A DNA stretch of 12,500 nt from Conus ventricosus (lineage: Eukaryota; Mollusca; Gastropoda; Neogastropoda; Conidae): the NCBI GenBank assembly GCA_018398815.1, contig CM031626.1, positions 43,265,950-43,278,449 of the forward strand, given 5' to 3'. Position 1 is the first letter of the stretch. The number at the start of each line of letters is the position of its first letter. Below the pieces are notes generated by a model. It was not told where the DNA came from. It worked only from the letters and a program-made list of their open reading frames with translations, and made no database searches. Both the position numbers and the translations under genes were made by a program. Shown piece by piece: positions 7,371 through 12,500 of this stretch.

Positions 7371-7433
7371 CCGTGTCTATTACGGGGTCGTTTCCGCGAT
7401 CCTGTACGCCCGTAACCGTGTCTATTACGGGGT
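7369..7433. repeat. Subterminal 18-bp direct repeats with internal dyad
   Basis: CCGTGTCTATTACGGGGT occurs exactly at 7371-7388 and 7416-7433, a 45-bp period. The first copy sits in CCCCGT-GTCTATT-ACGGGG (7369-7387), a perfect 6-bp stem with a 7-nt loop. It lies 15-80 bp inside the left terminus, where piggyBac elements carry internal repeats bound by transposase. The right subterminal GTGCCGGGG (complement of 11690-11698) may be the counterpart. Confidence 0.75.
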
Positions 7434-7597
7434 ATCTTCGTCATCAAAATTTCGAAAATCGGTACGGGAAATAACCCTAGAAATTGTCCCTGACTCTACT
7501 GGGGTGTTTAAATAAGAGTTCTATCCCTTTATCGGTGTACTGAAGTATTAGTAAATTGTCGGTTTAGTATCCAAGTGGGGTCGAGCTGATTATCATA

Positions 7598-7610
7598 ATC
7601 AAGATGGCGG
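7598..7610 (+). promoter_or_regulatory. YY1-like motif overlapping transposase start codon
   Basis: TCAAGATGGCGGA matches the YY1 motif AANATGGCGGC except at the last base and contains the likely initiator ATG (7604-7606). YY1 sites over the start codon are known in TATA-less genes and in some transposons. The role is inferred. Confidence 0.5.
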
Positions 7611-8153
7611 ATCAGAGACGAAGCTCGACACAGCGACCTGTTTTTGAAGCGTTATAGCGCACTGGAAGTTTTAGATGAAGTGTTGAATGATATTGATGGT
7701 GGTGACGAAGACTTCCAAGCATCAGGTGACAGTGATAGTGATGAGGGAGAGACGGACGGTAACCAGCACCATCCACTTTTGTCGGAACTCGTGGTGGTCA
7801 CAAAGAAGAAGGCCCGGACTTCGACCCACGTGATGTTTGGTCAAGAGCGATACCGGCCATGATTCCGACCAAGAATCAGAACCAGAGCCGATTCCCAGCA
7901 CCAGCACAGCACCCTTACTGTCATGAGAGGTCGTGGTAGGGGCAGGGGAAGACCTAGAGGCACTGGACAGCATCAAATAAGGGGGCGTGGCAGAGGGCGT
8001 GGAGCTCGACAATCTTGCTCCAGTATTTCCAATGCAAATCAGTGGGAACTGATGGGAATCGTGCGACTGCCTGCAATTGAGCTGTACTGGTCGAAGAAGG
8101 TGCTGTACCGCATTCCAGTCTTCAGCTCAGTAATGACAAGAAACAGATTTCAA

Positions 8154-8281
8154 GTAAGTTTCTTTACTCTCTCTGAGTCTCTCTCTCTGTTTACTTGTTC
8201 TCATAAATTTCCTTCCACCCTCCCTCTCCAACTCCTTTCTATGTGAAGTCTTTCTTTTTAGCATTACAATAGATGAGGATG

Positions 8282-8330
<49 letters not shown>

Positions 8331-8588
8331 GTGTGTGTGTGTGTGTGTGCTTCTCTGTAATGTGTGTGTGTGCACTTCTGTTTTGTGTGTGTGTGTGTGT
8401 GTGTGCTTCTGTGGGGTGTGTGTGTGTGTGTGTGTGTGCTTCTATGTGGTGTGTATGTGTGTATGCTTCTATGTGGTGTATTTGTGTGTCATTGTTTATG
8501 GTGTGTGTGTGTGTGTGTTGTGTGTGCTTCTATGTGGTGTGTATGTGTGTATACTTCTATGTGGTGTATTTGTGTGTCATTGTTTATG

Positions 8589-8658
<70 letters not shown>

Positions 8659-8687
8659 AAATGTTTGTATGTGTACTTGATTGTTTT

Positions 8688-8744
<57 letters not shown>

Positions 8745-8797
8745 TGTGTGTTTGCTTGTTTACACACACTGATCAAATGTTTTCAATCCTATTTCAG
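8154..8797 (+). other. Phase-0 GT-AG intron of piggyBac transposase, filled by (TG)n
   Basis: The donor CAA|GTAAGT (GT at 8154-8155) and acceptor TTTCAG|ATC (AG at 8796-8797) are near-perfect consensus sites. They join RNRFQ directly to IIL in phase 0, just where piggyBac transposases are continuous. A branch-point candidate CTGAT (A at 8772) lies 25 bp before the AG. Most of the 644 bp is TG repeat. Confidence 0.85.
8283..8757 (+). repeat. Compound (TG)n microsatellite with 88-bp duplication
   Basis: It contains (TG)23 at 8283-8328 and long TG blocks at about 8589-8655 and 8687-8757, separated by GCTTCTGTG-type interruptions. A larger unit beginning GCTTCTATGTGGTGTGTATG occurs at 8438 and again at 8526 (period 88), including a shared GTGTCATTGTTTATG. 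Growth occurred by both slippage and segmental duplication, inside the transposase intron. Confidence 0.95.
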
Positions 8798-9265
8798 ATC
8801 ATCCTACAATTTTCCACTTTCACAACTCTGCGATTGCCACCACCGACCATCCCCAGTATGACCGGCTGTACAAGATCCGCCCAGTACTGGACCACCTCCA
8901 TGAAAGATTTCAGGAGGTGTATGAGCCACGTTGAGTGGTGTGTGTGGATGAAAGCCTACTCCTTTGGAAGGGTAGGCTTATATTTCGCCAATACATCCCC
9001 TCAAGCGTGTCAGGTTCGTGATCAAGTTATACCTCTGCTACCGGTCTAAACGATGAAGTGAGGCTGATGGAGAGGCATTTTATGTTCCCCATCCCACCAA
9101 CACCCAACAAGGGCAGCACCACAGAGGGCCTGCAGGGTCTGCACCAAGAAGCTGAAGATCAGGCGTGATGTGCGGTCCCACTGCCCCTCCTGTCCCTCCA
9201 AGCCTGCACTGTGCTGTCCACAGTGCTACATGGATTATCACACTAAGTTCAACCACTGGGAGTAG

Positions 9266-9554
9266 TGTGGATCCTGTAGCACAGCTTAGTTTTGCAGTGC
9301 ATTTTTTTTTTCATAGATCTTCTTCAGTTAGCCAGTGCGTGCTTTTATCTCTGTGTTTTTATATTCTTGAGTGCCTGTGTGTTTTTCTTTTTTTTCATCT
9401 TCATGGTGGTGTTTCTTCTGAAAACTGTTCAACTGGTGGAAAATAATCAGACTGGGTTATATTAGTGAGGCTGCTCAACCCAAGAACAACCCCAGAACCT
9501 GCGAGATGTACAGAAAGAAGTACTGGATAGTTTACAGACATGTACTGAGTGAGT
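9266..9554. other. Transposon 3' region between transposase stop and tandem array
   Basis: T-rich sequence with T9 and T8 runs following the transposase stop. No AATAAA was seen here; AATAAT occurs near 9441. CAGACTGGGTTAT at 9450 faintly mirrors ATAACCC at 7471 but is not taken as a terminus. Confidence 0.5.
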
Positions 9555-11690
9555 ACCAGATGTTTCTCTCGCATCCAGTGAACACTAACATCAGTTTTTC
9601 TTGTGTTTTGTGTGGTTTTATATACAGCAATATGACTGTTTTTCTTTTGAAACTGTCATGAGATTTGATTTCATCAAATTTTACTGTTTACTAACAAAAT
9701 CTGATTATTAGTACATCAGGTTATAGCCAAAGATGCAAGAAAAAAACATGCAAAAGATGTAAGACTTGTCTGAGTAAATGAGTCAGTAGTGATCACATTA
9801 GTAAACCTACTGCAAAAGGCAAAATTTGGTCCCTTTATGTCTGGATTATGGTACCTACAATGATATATGTATGTATTATCACACAGAACGACTTTGCTGG
9901 CATTCATATCAATGCCAGATGTTTATATTATGTTCAGTCAATTCTAACATCATTTTTTTCAAAGTTTTGTATGGTTTGATGAGCTGCAATGTATGTGTGG
10001 TGCCCCAAAACAGTCATTTCATTACTAAAAAAGTTGGTTATGTTACTTTTTGCCATATTACTTATCAACAAAATCAAAATGTAATGGACATCACATCATG
10101 CCACAAGGCATAAGGGGAAAACATGCAAACAATCTAAGAGATATCTCAATAAATGAATGAGTAGTGAAACAGATGAGTGAACCTACTGTCAAAAGCAGAA
10201 TTCTGTCCCTTTACCCTGGGATTGGGGGTACCCCAAAGATGTATGTATTACCACACAGAAGATGATTTGCTGGCAATGATACCAATACCAGTGTTTGTAT
10301 GATGTCCAATCAATACTAACACCAATTTTTTCCATGTTTTGTATGGTTTGATGAGCTGCAATGTATGTGTGTGTGCCAAAAACAGTCATTTCATTACTAA
10401 AAAAGTTGGTTATGTTACTTTTTGCATATTACTTATCAACAAAATCAAAATGTAATGACATCACATCATGCCACAAGGTATAAGGGGAAAACATGCAAAC
10501 AATCTAAGATATATCTCAATAATGAATGAGTAGTGAACAGATGAGTGAACCTACTGTCAAAAGCAGAATTCTGTCCCTTTACCCTGGGATTGGGGTACCC
10601 CCAAAGATGTATGTATTACCACACAGAAGATGATTTGCTGGCAATGATATCATTACCAGATGTTTTGTATGATGTTCAGGCAATACTCAAACCAATTTTT
10701 TGTATGTGTTGTGTGGTTTGATGTGTTGCAGTGTGTATGTGTGTGCTCGAACACTGTCATTTTATAACACAAAAACATGTTGATTGTGTTACTTTTTACT
10801 ATACTAGTGCCACCAAAATCAAAATATTATGATACCACATAATACCTCATGCTATTAGGAGGACAACTGCAAACTATCTAACAGATATCTCAATAAATGA
10901 ATGAGTAGTGACAGATACGTGAACCTATCACAAAATCAAAATTCTGTCCCTTTACTCCTGAATTGGGGTAACCCAGTGATGCATGTATTACCACATAAAA
11001 GAACATTTGATTGGAATGATATCAATACCAGATGTTTGTATGATGCTCAGCAATACAACACCCATTTTTTTCATTGTTTTGTGTGGTTTGATGTGTTTCA
11101 ATGTGTGTGTGTTATGTTCAAAAACAATTATTTTATTTCAAAAAGGTTTATCATAATACTTTTTACCAAACTATTTGGCAACAGAATCAAAATATTATGA
11201 GATCTCATTTATAGACCAGGCACTAAGAAAGAATCATGCAAAACATCTAAGACATATCTCCATAAATGAATGAGTATTGAACAGATTAGTGAACCTACCA
11301 CTAAAGCAAAATTCTGTCCCTTTACCCTGGGATTGGGGTACCCCTAATTATGCATGTGTTACCACACAGAAAAACATTTGCTGGCAGTAATATGAATACC
11401 AGATGTTTGTATAATGTTCAGTCAATAAAATCACCAGTTTTTTCACTTTTCTCTTTGGTTTGATGTGCTGCAATGTGTGTGCGTATGCAGAAAAAAGTGT
11501 CAATTTATTACAAAAATGGTTGATTATATTGATTTTTATCATACTTATGACCAGCCAAATCAAATTATTATGACACCACATCATAGCACAGGGTATAAGA
11601 AAAAAAACATGCAAAAAATCTAAGAGTATCTCAATAAATGAATGAGTAGTGAACAGATGAGTGAACCTACTGCAAAAAGCAAAATTTGGC
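9555..11690. repeat. 372-bp tandem array inside the transposon, about 5.7 copies
   Basis: An anchor segment (TTCTGTCCCTTTACCCTGGG or variants) recurs at 9831, 10207, 10575, 10948 and 11318, with a degenerate match at 11690, giving spacings of 376, 368, 373, 370 and 372. A partial first copy begins near 9555 (ACCAGATGTTT). Shared blocks include ACCAGATGTTTGTATGATG, TGGTTTGATGTGCTGCAATG, TCAACAAAATCAAAATG, and CTCAATAAATGAATGAGTAG. Copies 10207 and 10575 are the most alike. The AATAAA polyadenylation hexamer is intact in three copies (10148, 10892, 11633). The array stops at the CCCCGGCAC subterminal motif. Confidence 0.93.
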
Positions 11691-11698
11691 CCCGGCAC
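11690..11698. other. Conserved right subterminal motif CCCCGGCAC
   Basis: CCCCGGCAC preceded by ATTT (plus GG here) lies 42 bp from the right terminus. The same motif at 1959-1967, also preceded by ATTT, lies 43 bp from the right terminus of the smaller element. Conserved placement suggests a transposase-binding site or shared ancestry. Confidence 0.65.
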
Positions 11699-11727
11699 AC
11701 AGCAATACAGAAAAGCACTTATACTGT

Positions 11728-11740
11728 GGCAGGGAAGGGG
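11728..11740 (-). repeat. Right terminal inverted repeat of large piggyBac
   Basis: GGCAGGGAAGGGG immediately before TTAA (11741-11744). Its reverse complement CCCCTTCCCTGCC resembles the left end at 7355 and the ends of the small element. Confidence 0.7.
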
Positions 11741-11790
11741 TTAAGAAACATGCAAATTTGTGCAAAAGAGGGACCCCTGGGAACATGCAG

Positions 11791-11804
11791 TGCATTCTGG
11801 GAGT
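11791..11804 (-). promoter_or_regulatory. ZNF143/STAF core motif
   Basis: TGCATTCTGGGAGT is, on the minus strand, ACTCCCAGAATGCA. It contains the CCCAGAATGCA core of the ZNF143/STAF site. It lies about five bases upstream, on the minus strand, of the ATG at 11786-11784 that is in frame with the ORF interrupted by the transposon. The outer half of the long consensus is weak. Confidence 0.45.
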
Positions 11805-11990
11805 CTGCAAACTAAAGTAGCTTTGTTCTTCTTGGAAACCTCATACATGTTTTCATATACGCCGATAATTTCCCATAGTAAGATTTCCTTGAAATAACTT
11901 TGTCAAACAATCATGCTCGCCTTGCTTGTTATGTGAAGTGCAGAACCAACCCTCCCAAGAACCTTGCAATCTCAACTGCTGCCACGGTGA

Positions 11991-12439
11991 TCATGGCCAA
12001 GGTACCAGAATGATATCATAGCATGCTAGGTCTCTGTTTCACAGAGAAAGACCTCCACGTCAATATCAACAGCAGTAATCATGGCCAGGTACCAGAATGA
12101 TACAATAGCATGCTAGGTCTCTGTTTTCCCACAGAGAAGACCTCCACGTCAATATCAACAGCAGTAATCATGGCCAAGGTACCAGAATGATACAATAGCA
12201 TGCTAGGTCTCTGTTTTCCACAGAGAAAGACCTCCACGTCAATATCAACAGCAGTAATCATGGCCAAGGTACCAGAATGATATCATAGCATGCTAGGTCT
12301 CTGTTTTCCACAGGAGAAAGACCTCCACGTCAATATCAACAGCAGTAATCATGGCCAAGGTACCAGAATGATACAATAGCATGCTAGGTCTCTGTTTTCC
12401 ACAGAGAAAGACCTCCACGTCAATATCAACAGCAGTAAT
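11991..12439. repeat. About 90-bp tandem array, 5 copies
   Basis: TCATGGCCAAGGTACCAGAA recurs at 11991, 12079, 12168, 12258 and 12349, with spacings of 88, 89, 90 and 91. Copies differ by short indels around the ACAGAGAAAGACC segment and by GATATCATAG versus GATACAATAG. Each unit contains the palindrome AGCATGCT and CTCTGT-TTTCC-ACAGAG (for example 12209-12225), a perfect 6-bp stem in most copies. Open frames on the minus strand (ITAVDIDVEVF repeated) come from the near-90-bp period and are broken by the 88/89/91-bp units. Confidence 0.95.
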
Positions 12440-12500
12440 GCCCTTTTGGCTGACGTTTCTTGATTTGATTATGATGTCACCACATCCCCAACACACAGAC

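Larger units (their letters stand above)
7604..9265 (+). pseudogene. piggyBac transposase, two exons, inactivated
   Basis: Exon 1 (7604-8153) starts MADQRRSSTQRPV. After one extra T in a T5 run (7641-7645) the frame continues KRYSALEVLDEVL, then an acidic stretch and a Gly-Arg-rich segment (RGRGRGRGRPRG, about 7926-8010). It enters the DDE domain with IVRLPAIELYWSK and FSSVMTRNRFQ. A GT-AG intron follows. Exon 2 (8798-9265) gives IILQ, a one-base shift near 8810, then FHFHNSAIATTDHPQYDRLY and KIRPVLDHLHERFQEVY. A TGA lies at 8932-8934, followed by CVDESLLLWKGRLIFRQYIP with the first catalytic Asp at 8947-8949. A shift near 9005 leads to RVRFVIKLYLCYR (to about 9046), then an abrupt jump to RLMERHFMFPIPPTP (9061), another shift near 9110, and the C-terminal Cys-rich ribbon (CRVCTKKL, HCPSCPSKPALCCPQC, YHTKFNHWE, TAG at 9263). 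The jump deletes the part carrying the other two catalytic Asps. Around 7790-7920 two compensating shifts, or one stop at 7860-7862, also break the frame. Confidence 0.88.
7351..11744 (+). mobile_element. piggyBac transposon, 4.4 kb, defective
   Basis: TTAA at 7351-7354 and at 11741-11744 bracket a 4,386-bp element. The left end reads CCTCTTCCTGCTTGCC; the right end, reverse-complemented, reads CCCCTTCCCTGCC. Allowing one gap they match well, and the right end resembles common piggyBac termini. Inside, in order, are a left subterminal direct repeat (7371-7433), a leader with a YY1-like start motif, a two-exon transposase (7604-9265), a 3' region, a 372-bp tandem array (9555-11690), CCCCGGCAC at 11690-11698, and the right TIR. 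Transposase homology confirms the superfamily. The coding region is broken and the catalytic core deleted, so this copy cannot make its own enzyme, although its ends may still be recognised. Confidence 0.82.

Noticed and set aside
7471..7490. ATAACCCTAGAAATTGTCCC as the left piggyBac terminus
   Set aside because: It strongly resembles canonical piggyBac ends (CCCTAGAAA) but is preceded by ATAA, not TTAA, and has no matching right end; the only mirror is a weak GGGTTAT at 9455. The 7351/11741 pair has TTAA on both sides and matching termini.
8273..8776. Cys/Val-rich and Thr/His-rich open frames on both strands
   Set aside because: They are translations of (TG)n/(CA)n inside an intron.
1..12500. 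CRISPR array, rRNA or tRNA genes, prokaryotic operons
   Set aside because: The tandem arrays have no spacers. No tRNA cloverleaf or rRNA core was recognised on inspection, and the window is eukaryotic in structure.

Overview
The window reads as animal nuclear DNA, most likely from an invertebrate. There is no bacterial-style gene packing. Coding pieces are short and exon-like with GT/AG borders, long (TG)n tracts and many minisatellites are present, and two related piggyBac-type transposons flanked by TTAA can be delimited. A lophotrochozoan such as a mollusc would fit, but nothing here proves the taxon.

Layout: 1-778 is a 56-bp minisatellite. 937-2010 is a non-autonomous piggyBac-like element with imperfect 13-bp terminal inverted repeats (TIRs) and a TTAA at each end. 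2015-3230 is mostly unannotated, with a doubtful plus-strand exon and a 67-bp duplication. 3234-3376 (minus) is a Ser-rich exon-like block. 3607-3652 is (TG)23. 3830-4620 is an almost G-free C/T/A tract holding a 57/67-bp minisatellite. 4630-4805 (minus) looks like an exon of a VPS13-family lipid-transfer protein, with a one-base frameshift. 5010-5171 is an 18-bp minisatellite, 5511-5566 a G-quadruplex motif plus a perfect hairpin, and 5966-6120 a 27-bp array. 6275-6647 (minus) encodes a BED-like C2H2 zinc finger with NRF1 and ETS motifs just upstream.

7355-11740 is a 4.4-kb piggyBac transposon. It has diverged TIRs, TTAA on both sides, a transposase split by one canonical intron filled with (TG)n, and a 372-bp tandem array (5.7 copies) between the transposase stop and the right TIR. 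The transposase is dead: frameshifts, a nonsense codon, and an internal deletion that removes the part carrying the second and third catalytic aspartates. The insertion appears to sit inside a minus-strand basic, Cys-containing ORF (7350-7040), whose reading frame continues to an in-frame ATG on the far side of the element (11786). A ZNF143/STAF core lies at 11791-11804, and a five-copy ~90-bp array fills 11991-12439.

The two transposons are related. Both carry the subterminal motif CCCCGGCAC 42-43 bp from the right end, and both have an ATGGCGG start-codon/YY1-like motif about 250-266 bp from the left end. The smaller one is therefore probably a deletion derivative of the same superfamily lineage. 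No complete, clearly functional protein-coding gene can be read from the window.
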